NCBI GenBank assembly: GCA_037447655.1
Contig: JBBHKE010000609.1
Coordinates: 1 to 61,475 of the forward strand
DNA: 61,475 nt
Direction: 5' to 3'
Origin: Zygnema cylindricum
Taxonomy: Eukaryota; Streptophyta; Zygnematophyceae; Zygnematales; Zygnemataceae
Under the pieces are notes generated by a model. The model saw only the letters and a program-made list of their open reading frames with translations, searched no databases and was not told the DNA's origin. The position numbers and the translations under genes are program-made. The stretch's first letter is position 1, and each line of letters opens with the position of its first letter. This document shows positions 48,695 through 60,682 of this stretch, piece after piece.

Positions 48695-48702
48695 AAGGGG
48701 AG
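48695..48702 (+). promoter_or_regulatory. Polypurine tract of Copia A
   Basis: AAGGGGAG directly precedes the LTR terminus TGTTGAAA; it is the expected plus-strand primer site. Confidence 0.75.
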
Positions 48703-48847
48703 TGTTGAAAAGAGGTAATTACTAGTTCACTTCCCTATTTTAGTTTTGCTTTAAAGAAAGAGAGTGAGGATCAAAAGCGCGCCATGGCTGCCGCCATATT
48801 TAGAAAGTGGCAGATTTTGAAGTAAATGGTATTTTACTAAAATGATG

Positions 48848-48921
48848 CCTAAGTCTAGATTTGAACCTGTGACCTCTAGATACTCTATAGCCTAACGCCT
48901 TAACCATTAAGGCGTTACGAA
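48848..48921 (-). other. tRNA-like (Pol III A/B box-like) sequence within the Copia A LTR
   Basis: On the minus strand an A-box-like TAATGGTTAAGGCG is followed about 40 bases later by a B-box-like GGTTCAAATCTAG. The homologous block in the palindrome (39399-39460) reads attaaggcgttgggctgtaaa then ggctcaaatc. A full cloverleaf does not form, so this is a tRNA-derived or SINE-like remnant, not a tRNA gene. Confidence 0.4.
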
Positions 48922-49256
48922 ACGATACACGTGACGGGTTTCATAAATATATATACATTAACGCAACAGCTAATTAACAGCAGACTAACCAAAAGGAGCA
49001 ATTTTTGCATGCACGCGAATCTGAACCGTGTAAAATATGTTTTGGTCGGACGACCGGCATTATAGCCGCCACGCGAAGTGAAATTTTTGGCGGCATACGG
49101 AGATAGCGTCATGCGGTGCCACGTGGCGCCACATTATTTGATACTGGAGAAGATGGGAGGAGGAACCATGGCTTCTGATTTGACAGATGTCACCTTGTAG
49201 ACCTTGTTGTACAATGGTCGTACAATAAGTACATCGCCCATTGTACCTTCTTGTAC

Positions 49257-49263
49257 TATATAG
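49257..49263 (+). promoter_or_regulatory. TATA box of the Copia A LTR
   Basis: TATATAG in context ttgtactatatagggttctt lies in the middle of the LTR, where the U3/R boundary is expected. Confidence 0.5.
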
Positions 49264-49591
49264 GGTTCTTATTGGACTAGGGTTTAGTAGTAGGTAGTCG
49301 TGAGTAGGCAGACCGAGACTTAGTAATATTTAGGAACCTCTCTCTCTAAGAGAGCTTGTAACTATAAAGGTCATCTTTGACCAACCATAACTTACTGATC
49401 AGGGGAGCAAATTCAATGATTCTTTTTGCGTTTAACTCGGGGAGTCTTGTCCTCATAGGGGTGAGAGTGGTTAGAATATTTGTGTGCCTGGGCGGCTCTT
49501 ATTCAGCGGGAAAGTAGAAGGGGCAAATATTATCCTAGAGGCTTTACATAGGCTGCTCATTCTGTGGGTCAATGGAGACCACAGAATTCCA

Positions 49592-50250
49592 GAGTCTAGA
49601 GTCAAGGGAGGAGGAGGAGGAGTTTATGGCTTCAAAGCCATATAGACACGTAGTTGGAAGTCTTATATATTTTTTGAACTTTACGAGACTTGATTTCACA
49701 GCAACTGTGGGCGTCTTGAGTAGAAGTCTGCAGAATCCTAAAAAGGCAGACGAAGCAGCAAAAAAGGTGTTGTGATATCTTGCACTAACTTGAAATCTTA
49801 AGCTTGTACTCGGAGGAGGAGAAGTGAAGATGCAGACGTGGAGCGACGCTAGCTATAGAGACATGTCAAGCCGAATATCTACAACCTGTTTAGTTCTTAA
49901 GATTGGAGATACAACTTGCTGCTGGAGTAGCAAACAACATAAGGTTACTGCTCATTCCACAATCGAGTCAGAATACATAGCAGCAGCTTCTACCCTCAAG
50001 GAGCTCTATGGGTTAAGTCTATTTTGAAAGAACTTCGGTATATGCAAACAAGTCATGAGTCTATCTCGTGTGACAATCAGACAGCCATTGCCATTGCCTC
50101 TAACCCAAGTCATCATTTGAAAAGCAAACACATGGATGTTAGACTTCACTTTGTTAGAGAAAAAATGCTTGCAAAGGTGATTAAATTATGTTATTTAGTG
50201 GATGAGGAGATGGTGGCTGACATGTTAACTAAAGCCTTTTCTGTTCCTTA
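49592..50250 (+). pseudogene. Copia element B pol, 3' part (RT end and RNase H)
   Basis: This resumes element B after the nested element A. It encodes YRHVVGSLIYFLNFTR, the RNase H motif WSDASYRD, CCWSSKQHKVTAHSTIESEY and, after a frameshift near 50020, SCDNQTAIAIASNPSHHLKS to LTKAFSVP. A frame break at 49772 and another near 50027 make it non-functional. Confidence 0.88.
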
Positions 50251-50309
50251 GTTGCACTTTTGCAAAGAGGCTAGTGGACTAAGTAACTAAGTCTAAAGAT
50301 TTACGGGGT

Positions 50310-51308
50310 TGTTTTATTACGGAATTTTTATTTCAGTAGATAGAGCTATGGGAGGAGACTAAGTACTTAGAATATTTGTGTCTATGATAGTTTTAATACT
50401 TACTTTCAATAGTGTGAGAGTAGCAGATAGACAGTAGAAGTGTACTGTACTTGCAGGGAAACGCGTCGACGATACGAAATAGGAAATGATGCAAGTTTTA
50501 CGGAGTGGCGTCGACATTCAGTTACACGCGTCACGCAGGAAACAATTAGATTCACCGGACCGGACAAACGGAATCTAAACTGGTTATTGTGGAAATACAT
50601 TGTACGATTCGACGTTATGGTCGTTGCTTACATTTGCGCCAACGGACGCGATTCACCTGGGACCACAAGCGTGATTGACGTGGGACCAGAAGTGACGGAG
50701 CACTCAGGTGCTTTGTATTACATTACACCAATCTGTTGTACTTTAGCGACTATTGCTGATTAAGCACTGGAACATTTTATGTACGGTTCGCTATCTGAAG
50801 ATATCTGGAAAACATTGTTTTGTAGTTTAGTGTAATAAAAATTAGTGTTTCATATATAGGTCTTTTGAAAATAATAATTAGGTTTTGGAGGTACACAACG
50901 TATAGTAAAGTACAGGCTGGATGCTTTCTCGTAAGTCATGATAGTCTTCTAGTACCATTACCTGAATTATTGTGACCAGTAGATACTACATATGAGTATA
51001 TAGTTTAGGACTTAGTTTGGTAGCATCCAGCTTTGAGAGTATGACATTTTAATGGCAGTTTAAAAAAAACTTTGAGGAGTCATATCTTATGGTTTACTAG
51101 GTCATTTGGGCTGCAATTTTGGGAATTTTCAATTTACTCTGTTGTTTGTTATTGTGAGTAATTTGAGGCATGTTGGCTTGTTGAGTCATATTATGTGTAA
51201 GCTTAAAGTTGGATGTTGAGTAGGTGCTTGATAGCTTTTGTTGTTTTCCATGACTACTTCCACTACTAATGCTGGTCCTCCTCCTGCAACGGTGGTTGTA
51301 TGACAACA
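50310..51308 (+). repeat. 3' LTR of Copia element B (~999 bp)
   Basis: It begins TGTTTTATTACGG after the purine-rich ttacgggg and ends ..TTGTATGACAACA. It matches 40257-41187 along almost its whole length. The flank is ACTAA; the left target duplication cannot be checked because the 5' LTR start is gone. Confidence 0.85.
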
Positions 51309-51583
51309 ACTAATATCACAATACATCGTGAATTGTGTATAGTCTTAATAACACTATATCCACGCCCCTAACTTTTTACCTTCGAACCTAACATATGATT
51401 AATAATAATACTGAAATGATTACTTTAAGTTAAATTAGGTATGGATTAATTAGCGTCAACTACATTAATTTGAACATTTTTTTAATATTATAGTTTAAAA
51501 ATGTCAATCCGTGTCTGAAGTGCTTGCATTATAGCAATAGAGTACCATTGAAGGGCCAAAAAGCATTGTCGGCACCAGAAAGC
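51309..51583. other. Short spacer between Copia B and the Gypsy-type element
   Basis: AT-rich, with nothing recognised. Confidence 0.5.
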
Positions 51584-51588
51584 TCCCT

Positions 51589-52550
51589 TGTAACAGGATC
51601 TTCTACCACTCACAAACTCCCATTCCTACCAACAATTTCAACCACACATTCCCCACATTGGAAAATACACATCCACATTTGACAACACAGACATAACGGA
51701 TAAACTTTAAATTAGAAGAAGCTTCTGTCCACATAACATTAGCTTGGTCTCTTGCCCTCGTGGCTCAACCCTTCTTATTAAAGTGTTTTCCACTACTCTC
51801 CACTCCTTATAATTCTATCTCTTAACTACTAAAACACTATTTAGTTAGTAAGTGATATCAATGCAAAAATGTCTTTTCTCTAATTTGGTATTAATCGCTC
51901 AGGACCAAGATTATACGGAACTTCCACAAACTTTTCCCAAAGAAAAAGATGTTTACTCTCCTCTTACACTTCACTATTTATCCATCATCGCCCTGGACTC
52001 GCCAGGCTAGAATCAACGCTCCGTTTTAACAAGCTTTTACCCGGGCCAATCATTGATCAACAAGGACTCAGACTGACCAATGCAAAATCGTGCGAAATCT
52101 CTCACTAACTACTTAGCACTTTACTAACCAATCAAACATTACGTTCATTACGTAACATTTACGTGCAAAAGTGAGCGCCAAATGAAACGTGACTTCGCAG
52201 CGTAACAAATTTCGCAAGCGAAACTTCCTACGAAATTCCCTTAAGTGAAAGTGACGTTTCGTACTAGAATTTGTACGAAACGAACCACCTTGCATACTAA
52301 ACGTTTCATTAGAACTTTATAAAACGTACACGCGTAATTTCGGTACTAATTTGACCCTTAACCCTTTTCAATGATACCCACTTGTTATGTAGACCCCACG
52401 TTGTCACCTAAATACACACATCGCTCTAACTTTTAAAATATAACTCCAAATAGCGTGATTCTTCGCGCACGTCTACCAAATTTAGTACTTTATAATCATA
52501 ACACATAAATACCCGTTTATAAACAAGTTCGATCCGCTATTACTGTTACA
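51589..52550 (-). repeat. 3' LTR of the Gypsy-type element (962 bp)
   Basis: On the minus strand it begins TGTAACAGTAATAGCGG after the polypurine tract and ends CTGTTACA. It shares blocks such as gatcttctaccactcacaaa with the 5' LTR. Confidence 0.92.
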
Positions 52551-52566
52551 TCATCCCCTCCTTATT
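52551..52566 (-). promoter_or_regulatory. Polypurine tract of the Gypsy-type element
   Basis: The minus-strand sequence AATAAGGAGGGGATGA directly precedes the 3' LTR. Confidence 0.75.
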
Positions 52567-52775
52567 TTTAACTGACCTCAATTAAAACACCTTTAATTAT
52601 CAAGACAGGACTTCTATATTATTATCCCTCAGTACCTCTGTAAAAACTCAGAATTTTTATCCTCTAAAGTCAACTCATCCTCAAGTCTTCATAGATAATG
52701 CACTTGCCAAAATATAGTATCGCCGACCTTGAACCGTTGACCAACCCAATCTGTTACCCATCTGTGGACTTAAGG

Positions 52776-55700
52776 TTATATAATTATTGAGGGATCCAAT
52801 TCCAATTCTCCTTCAGTTGGTCGTAGATTCGTTTGTTTCAATTGGCTGATGTGTATCACTGGATGAATTTTTGTTGAAGGCGGAAAGTCTAATTTGGCAG
52901 CAATTGACGATATCATCTCGATTACAGTAAATGGTCCAATATACTTAGGAGCAAATTTCCCGTAGGATCCGATTGTGCATCGATCTTGCACCTGTAATGA
53001 GTTGTAGAAAGCCAAACCTTGTCACCTGTGCGTAACACCCAATCACCCCGTTTGCGGTTAGCATTTAATTCTTGCCTCTTTTGTGCCTCCACTAATGCAT
53101 CCCGGACAGCTTTCCCAAACTGTTTGAACATATTCCCAAAACTCTGTTCCATAACCTCTATTCTCTTGAGTGACCACTGTTATTAAGTCCAATGCTTCTC
53201 TAGGTTGGTTTCCGTATGCAACTTTAAATGGTGAGAATCCTGTACTAGCACGTTTACATGAATTGTATGCAAATTCCATTAATGGCAGTTTAGATTCCCA
53301 TGTGTTCTGAACTACACTGCAAACAGTCCTAAGCATTTCCTCTAGTGTACGGTTCATCTTTTGTGTCTGTCCATCTGTTTGAGGATGATAAGCGGTACTC
53401 ATTTTCAAATCAGAGCCTAAATTTTGTTGTAACTCTTTCCAAAAAGCAGACGTAAATTTGAATCTCTATCACTCACTATAGATAGAGGGACTCCATGATG
53501 TCTGACCACGTTGTCAAAATATAACTTTGCAATATCTAGAATTGAATGAGCAGTTTTGAAAGGGATAAAGATTGCCATTTTACTACACCTATCGACTACG
53601 ACGATGATATTGTCATTCCTTTTAGATGTAGCAGGTAACCTGACAATAAAATCCATAGTGACAGATTCCCACGGTTTTTCGGGAATATCCAAAGGTTTTA
53701 AGAGACCTTTAGATTTTTGGGTACTAGGTTTACTCTGTTGGCAAAGGACACAACTTTCCACATGTTTTGACACCTCTTCTGCCATTTCAAGCCAAAACAA
53801 TCTACTTTGCAATCGACTAAGACTTTTATCTCGACCTAGATGTCCTAAATGCGCATGAGCTTCTTGTAAAACTTGTTTTCTTAAGCCCCCCACTTCAGGA
53901 TTGCATATTCTATCCTCAATTTGCAAAAACAGTAAACCATCCTCTAGTCTAAAGATTTTGACATGCCTCTCATTCAATGGGTCAGAATTCTCTCCCGAAA
54001 TATTCTTGCAAATCACAATAAAATAAGGATCTTTATCATAACCATTTCTTACTGTATCTAAAAACAATTCATCTTGAACCATAACACTTATTTCAAAACA
54101 TCTATTTAAAAGATCCGCGACTACATTTGTCTTTAAGGAATATGTTTGACATTAAATTTGAAATATGCTAATTTCTGCATCTACCTAACCTGTTTTTCAG
54201 TCATAATCTGCGCATCACTTAATCTCCGTAAATAAGAGAGTGTTTTATTATCACAATGAACTGTAAATTTTTTATTATGAAAATAACAACGCCATGTCAC
54301 CAATGCATGTACAATTGCAAGTAATTCCTTTTTGTGTGCTGTATAGTTTTTTTGAGCATCATTGAATTTTATAGACTCAAAAGCAATAGGATGAAAGTGT
54401 TTGCCGACTTTTTGACTTATGACTGCACCTAGGCCTTTATCAGATGCATCTGTAGTGATCAGAACTTCAAATTCCCCGACAGGGTCAGAATACACTAGTT
54501 TAGGGGCAGAGGTCAACTTCCTTTTTAATTCCTCGAATGCTCCCTTCAATCAGCTCCCCACACAAACATCTCCTTCTCCCGAAGTAAATCCGTCAAAGGT
54601 GCGACGATCATACTGAAGTTCCTGATAAATGTCCTGTAATATGTGGCCAATCCCAAAAACGATCTAACTTCTGTGACATTAGTAGGTTGTTTCCAATTTT
54701 CGATTGCTAAAATTTTGGATGGATCTGTTTTAACACCTTCCCCACAAACTATATGTCCCAAAAATAATTGTTCACTTTTAAGAAAACTAGATTTTGACAA
54801 TTTTTCATATAATTTTCTTTCTCTTAACCTTTCCAACACTCTTTTTAAATGGATTACATGTTGTTCTTTAGATTCACTGTAAACTAAAATATCATCTATA
54901 AACACTTGGACAAACTCATCTATGTAATCTAAAAAGGTTTGGTTCATTAATCTTTGATAAGTAGGGGGTGCATTCGTTAAGCCGAATGGTATCACTGTCT
55001 ATTCGAAATGACCCACCCTAATCCTGAAAGCAGTTTAATCAACATCTTCAATTGTAATTGGCACGTGATTAAAGCCACTACGTAGGTCAATCAACGAAAA
55101 TACTTTAGCACCTTTTAAACGATCTATCAAATCAGAAATTAAAGGTAACAGATACTTATCCTTCACCATAATCTTGTTCAGACTACGATAATCGACACAC
55201 ATTCTCAACGTTTGTCCTTCTTTTTGACGAAGAGAACCGGTGCTCGTACGGTGATTTGCTAGGTTGAATATGTCTTTTCTCTAGGAGTTTATTGATCTGT
55301 TTCTTTAATTCCTTTGCTCAAAGAAACTATGTTTAGAAATTCTTGTGACAAGGGGATTACATCCAGGTTCAAGGTTAATAACATGTTGTTCATCTCGAGA
55401 AGGTGGCCTTCCCGAGGGTAAATCACTTTGGAAAACATCTTGAAATTCAAAAATCAAATCCTTAACAGCAACATCAGATGTATTAATGTCAATTACAAAA
55501 TCAGATTTTAGTTTTTCAAAAGTTTTAGTGGTGTTTGATTTAGTGATGACATCATTGTTAGTTTTTTCGCCCCCCCTTTCATCAGTAACTGCCTCAGTTA
55601 CTAATAACAAGAAAGCATGATTCGTTTTTTCTTTTAAGTGCTTTTTAAATTGTTTAGCAGAAATCACCCTCCTCTCCCAATCTGTTTATGTTATTTATAT

Positions 55701-56340
55701 GATTCCTATGCAATTTTTTAGATGCTACCGCTTTCAAAACCTTCCAACCATTTTCAGACTTCACCTTTAAAGTGTTAATTTCCCAATTAATTTGAGGATT
55801 ATGTTCTGTTAACCAAGGCTTTCCCAAAGTTAGTTCCTCACTACCCAAATTCATTATTTCACACACAACTTTTATTTTTATGACCCTGAATATCCACCTC
55901 AATTGTGTCAGTTTGTAAGTTTAATGTGGACTTATTACCATTTGCCACTTGAACATGTAAAGGCTTTTCCCTTATGATAGTAAGAATTATATTTTCTTCT
56001 ACAAACTTATGTGAAATGAAATTATATGTAGCACCTGAATTAACCATTACTCTTAATGGTTTTCCCTCCACTGAAGACTCGAATCTAATCAAACTTTGTC
56101 TGGCGTCATCATTACTTAACTGTCCTAACATAGGTGTCTTAACATAGGTCTGTTGTTGAGAATTTCATCAGAAAGATTCTTCAAACTATACAGTGTGGCG
56201 AGAATCATAATAAATTCAGCTATCATAGCATTTCCATTCATTAAATTGCCCTCCAGAGTTAACTCTTTAACATCTGGATTTGGTTGACTCAACTGAGGAC
56301 TTGCAGTTAGTCCTTTTACGTTTCCCACCTCCTATGCTTC
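52776..56340 (-). pseudogene. Gypsy-type pol (protease, RT, RNase H, integrase), decayed
   Basis: Read on the minus strand. The protease has VNSGATYNFIS with Asn in place of the catalytic Asp (about 56040). RT has stops upstream but keeps TNAPPTYQRLMN and the FIDDILVYS box (about 54890), then FLGLATYYRTFIRNF. RNase H has TTDASDKGLGAVIS and TAHKKELLAIVHAL (54180-54549). The integrase zinc finger HAHLGHLGRD..CVLCQQ is intact (53740-53880). The catalytic triad is TMDFIVRL, VSDRDS, then DGQTQKMNRT, where Gln replaces the last acidic residue. The C-terminal part keeps KYIGPFTVIEM and HPVIHISQLKQ. A weak chromodomain-like tail (DKNSEFLQRY, near 52650) may follow a stop, so a chromovirus is possible. 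Confidence 0.88.
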
Positions 56341-56349
56341 TTACTCAGC

Positions 56350-57620
56350 TAGGTATAATGCAATATCCTCTTGGAGACCTTCATTTATATCGACTGTTTT
56401 GAGAGAACCTTTATCTATACAGTCTTTAGCGTAATGATCTAAACCTCCGCATTTGAAACAAGTGATTTTCTTTTTAGGTTTTGTGCACTCTCTACTGAAA
56501 TGTCCCTCTTCTCCAAAGTTATAACAATTAATCTTTTTCAGTTGTGCACACTCAAATGCTCTTTGACACTTTTTCTGACAGATAGTGCACGTGGGTATGG
56601 TAAGGTTATACTTTTGAGTGTTAATGCTCGGTTTAAAACTCTTAATTTATCCCCCTCTATTGCTAAATTTGTTTCCTGCATTAACACTCTGTCCACCCCT
56701 CTGATTTCCCCTAAAGATATTCTGCCTATTCACCAGACCAACATTCAAACCCCCTTTAACAAATTCCTCCTCATCCCACTCTGATACTACATTCACATTA
56801 CCCCGAGTGATCGAGTTTTCCTGATTATACCCCAACTGGTCCTCTAATTCGAATAACTTATCTTGTAATTCCTTCAAATTATTAAAATTCTGATGTTTTA
56901 GTTCTGATTTTAGTATAGAATTAACATAGTTTAAGAAATGTAACTTAGCCATTTCATCAGTCAAACCTATGACATGAATACTAGATGAGTCAAATTCCAA
57001 TATAATCCTTCACAGATCCAGTCTGCTTACAATTCAACCACTTCTTCTATTCTGGATTTAAAAGTGACAGACAAGAAACCCGATTTGATCGCGGTTTTAA
57101 AAGTTTCCTAATCAACACTATCAAGAATCAATTTAGACCTTCTCTGAGTATTATACCAAATGTGAGCATCGCCTTTCAGACAGCTAACAGCAAAAGAAGT
57201 GTAACCATCACGATCACAATTTCTAGACTTCCAATAATTCTCCATATGAAAAATCCAAGCATCGAACTCATTGATCCTCTTACCATCAAACGATGGTGCC
57301 TCACTAATAGACAATTTTCAGATATTATCTTCTTAGGTTTATCATGATCATCCTCCCTAAAACTGACATTTCTTTTACTACTCTCACCCTTTTGGTCATT
57401 CATATCATACTTGGTCTGGATTAAGTAAATAAGTTGATCTAATTTTTCAATTGAAACATTTCCATTTTCTTTGACAACTTTCAATTCACTTTTCAATTTG
57501 GAAATGGTTTCATCTACAGCGGCAACATGATTATTAAATCTTTTGACCAATTTCAACAGTCCGTTTCTTCAACTCATTCAACGCATTCTCCATTTCACGT
57601 TTCCATACAGAATTTGCCAT
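56350..57620 (-). pseudogene. Gypsy-type gag, decayed
   Basis: The probable start is ATG at 57618-57620 (MANSVWKREMENALNELKKR). A frameshift near 57550 leads into a coiled-coil region (AVDETISKLKSELKVVKE). A second shift leads to the capsid-like part (SFDGKRINEFDAWIFHMENY, 57108-57314). Near 56410-56600 lie three zinc-knuckle-like motifs. Only CFKCGGLDHYAKDC has all ligands; CYNFGEEGHFSREC has lost one Cys. Confidence 0.8.
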
Positions 57621-58379
57621 TATCACACAATGAAATCAAGCAAAAAAAAGATAGAGTATAATTTCCTAATGAAATTTGATGTAGATTTGAAGTCCTCTGA
57701 TTGCTCCAATCCAAGTCTTTTTCTCCTTAACAAATCCTTTGAAAAGATCAATATCTAAGAAATTAAAAAGACATTGACAGTAAGTTATTTATTCAAGTTT
57801 TCAATTTCCCAACATTGAAACAGAAGGTAAGAATTTTCCCACAAATTTTGCAATAGCAAAATTGAAAGCTCTCAAAAGTAAGATTTAACTATAAATTTTG
57901 CAACAACAAAATTGAAATCAATCTAAGGTAACAATTTAGGGTTTGAAAAGTTTTGAGTCATTTCTGGACTCCTTTTCTCTTGAAGAAGTAAGGTACTCCA
58001 CTTTCTTTCTCCTCCATTAGCAAATTTCCCATTTCCCACTACATCAGGATCTTTTGTTCTATAATCCTCACATCCTCACCCTTCATGGCTTCAAACCCTT
58101 CCTCTACACATGAATCATTGCTAGGAGAAGGCAAGTTTGTTTGGCCTCTAGGTAATTGGAGTGAGCTTCAGCGGTGGCTACACCACCCACCCCGCCTTAG
58201 TCCTTAGGACCTGAGCACGCCTCACATCTAACCAGCGGCCGCTAGCTGTGTGATCACTCATTTTCCCTCCAATTCCCTACCACTTCACATTGTGGTTCTA
58301 CCGACACAGGTTAGAACACCCTCACCGGTTACGGCAGTCAATATTCCAGTGAGCAAACTTCTCCCTGGTTTCTAACCAA

Positions 58380-58391
58380 GCTTTGATACCA
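58380..58391 (-). promoter_or_regulatory. Primer-binding site of the Gypsy-type element (3' end of initiator tRNA-Met)
   Basis: The minus-strand TGGTATCAAAGC two bases after the LTR differs by one base from the usual TGGTATCAGAGC, complementary to the 3' terminus of initiator tRNA-Met. Confidence 0.75.
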
Positions 58392-58393
58392 TA

Positions 58394-59546
58394 AGTAACA
58401 TGATCTTCTACCACTCACAAAATCCCATAACTACCAACAATTCCAACCACACATTCCCCACATTGGAAAATACAATAAACTTTAAATTAGAAGAAGCTTC
58501 TGTCCACATAACATTAGCCTGGTCTCTTGCCCTCGTGGCTCAACCCTTCTTATTAAAGTGTTTTCCACTACTCTCCACTCTTAATAATTTTATCTATTAA
58601 CAATTAAAACACTATTTAGTTAGTAAGAGATTTCAATGCAAAAATGTATTTTCTCCAATTTGGTATTAATCGCTCAGGATCAACTGGAATTTCCACAAAC
58701 TTTTCCCAAAGAAAAAGATGTCCACTCTCCTCTTACACTTCACTATTTATCTATCATCGTTCTGGACTCGTCAGAAGTCAACGCTCCGTTTTAACAGGCT
58801 TTTACCTAGGCCAAACATTGATTAGCAAGGACTCACACTGACCAATGCAAAATCGTGCGAAATCTCTCACTAACTACTTAGCACTTTACTAACCATTCAA
58901 ACGTTACGTTTCACTACACCGTCGATCGCATTTAGCGTGTAGAAATTATTAGAGTAAAGAAAAAATTAGCGTCATTAATTCTAATTCAGTGCCAGGAGAC
59001 GTGGCAATTTATGGTCCACGTCCTTACCTGGGCCAATCATTGATCAACAAGGACTCAGACTGACCAATGCAAAAACGTGCGAAATCTCTTACTAACTACT
59101 TAGCACTTTACTAACCAATCAAACTTTATGTTTCACTACGTAATATTTACGTGCAAAAGTTCGCGCCAAACGAAACGCGACTTCGCACGATCGTGCGTAA
59201 TAAATTTCGCACGCTAAACTTCCCACGAAATTCCCTTAAGTGAAAGTGACGTTTCGTACTAAAATTTGTACAAAACGATGCACCGTGCATACTAAACGTT
59301 TCATTATAACTTTATGAAACGTACACGCGTAATTTCGGTACTAATTTGACCCTTAACCCGTTTCAATGATACCCACTTGTTATTTATAACCCACGCTGTC
59401 ACCTAAATACACCCATGGCTATAACTTTTATAATATAACTCCAAATAGCGTGATTCTTTCGCGGACGTCTACCAAATTTTGTACTCTATAATCATAACAC
59501 CTAAATACCCTTTTATAAACAAGTTCGATCCGCTATTACTGTTACA
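58394..59546 (-). repeat. 5' LTR of the Gypsy-type element, with insertion and internal duplication
   Basis: At 1,153 bp it is about 190 bp longer than the 3' LTR. The excess is a ~113-bp insert (58919-59031), starting like a CACCG element end after TA, and a ~110-bp repeat of LTR sequence on its far side (59032-59140 repeats 58802-58918). Confidence 0.85.
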
Positions 59547-59551
59547 TCCCT

Positions 59552-59701
59552 CATATTTCATTTTGGGTAATAAATACTAGAGGAATCGCGCGAACATGTT
59601 CTAGCATATTCAAACGTCGACTATGTTTTATCATTATGAATCGTGTAACTTAAGCCCACCAAATCACATTTTTTTTTTTTTTTTTTATTAATGACTTTTT
59701 T
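59552..59701. other. Short spacer with poly-T tract
   Basis: It includes an uninterrupted T run near 59670-59686. Nothing else recognised. Confidence 0.5.
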
Positions 59702-60548
59702 TAGTGTTGTGTTTCGGTAAGGATTTGCCGATAAAAGATAGGGACCTTTTTTTTTGTTGCTGATAACCAATATATTGGTGCGATTTACCATTATCGGTGT
59801 TATCGGCGATAATTAACCAATAACATCGGTTGTTAATGGCGATAATACCGATATCGATAACTATCGGCAATAAATGTACGAATCGTACAGTTAAATGAAC
59901 GACCAGTACACTCAACTGTACGTGTTATTCCTCGGACGCGGCGTGGACCCCCTTCCCCCCAATTTCAGTAAAAAATCGCGATGTTTCCTCAATTATTTCT
60001 CATTTGAGGGAGTTTTACTTGGGTTCCACGCTCCCATACCCGCCTAGAGTGTCCTTTTGACTGCTATTTTTTTTTTTGCAAGGTTTAGATACGCCCTCAT
60101 ATCACTTCAATGGTGGCAATAAATGGCGACAGTCTGACAGATTCGTTTGTTTGCGTTGTTCGTATGTACGTCTGTTTTTCGAAAAAAGTTTGATTTAAAA
60201 ATTCACAATGTAATTTATTTTTTCGGATTCGGTAACTATAGTTTTAGAACTATAAAGCATTGTCTTAAATTTGTGGAAGTTTATGTGTGGGGCTTGCCGT
60301 AAAAAATTACAGTTAAACAAATACAGAACAAATTCATTATACGTGGCATGCCACACTATATAAAGTCAATAATATAATACAGTATATTATATAGTACTAT
60401 CGTATGCATATTAAATTCTTTAAAATTTATCGCCACTATGGAATTTGTTGGTCTCTGACCGATATATCGAGACCTCTGACCGCTCAACAACCGATAACTA
60501 TCGGTATAGGTGTCATCGCGATAAGTTTTTTACCGATACACAACACTA
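59702..60548. mobile_element. Non-autonomous hAT-like element, copy 2
   Basis: The 847-bp element begins TAGTGTTGTGTTTCGGTAAGG and ends TTACCGATACACAACACTA, colinear with 8330-9185 (ttatcggcgataa blocks, ctgtacgt..ttattc, gtggcatgccac). Flanks ACTTTTTT and ACATTTAT agree at six of eight positions, a plausible eroded target duplication. Confidence 0.85.
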
Positions 60549-60682
60549 ACATTTATCTTAAAATATCAGACTTTTTTCTTTTGAACGATGTTTTTGTTGA
60601 CATTGAATAATAGCGCCAATATTGCAGATATTGAACAGGGGCCAACGAAATGAATGTATTGTAGCCTATAGGTTTGTACTGT

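Larger units (their letters stand above)
48703..49591 (+). repeat. 3' LTR of Copia element A (889 bp)
   Basis: It begins TGTTGAAAAGAGGTAATTAC after the polypurine tract and ends ..CAGAATTCCA. It contains a 25-bp hairpin (TAACGCCTTAA/TTAAGGCGTTA, 48893-48917), a tRNA-like block on the minus strand and a TATA box (49257-49263). The gag start codon lies 20 bp before its end. Confidence 0.9.
51589..59546 (-). mobile_element. Full-length Ty3/Gypsy-type LTR retrotransposon with TCCCT target duplication
   Basis: Both LTRs are present (58394-59546 upstream, 51589-52550 downstream, read on the minus strand) with termini TGTAACAG...CTGTTACA. Perfect 5-bp duplications TCCCT flank the element at 51584-51588 and 59547-59551. 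The internal order gag, protease, RT, RNase H, integrase defines Ty3/Gypsy. All coding regions are broken, so it is not autonomous now. Confidence 0.93.

Noticed and set aside
48848-48921. Functional tRNA gene in the Copia LTR
   Set aside because: Only A- and B-box-like blocks are present. The acceptor, anticodon and T stems do not all pair, so it is reported as tRNA-like only.
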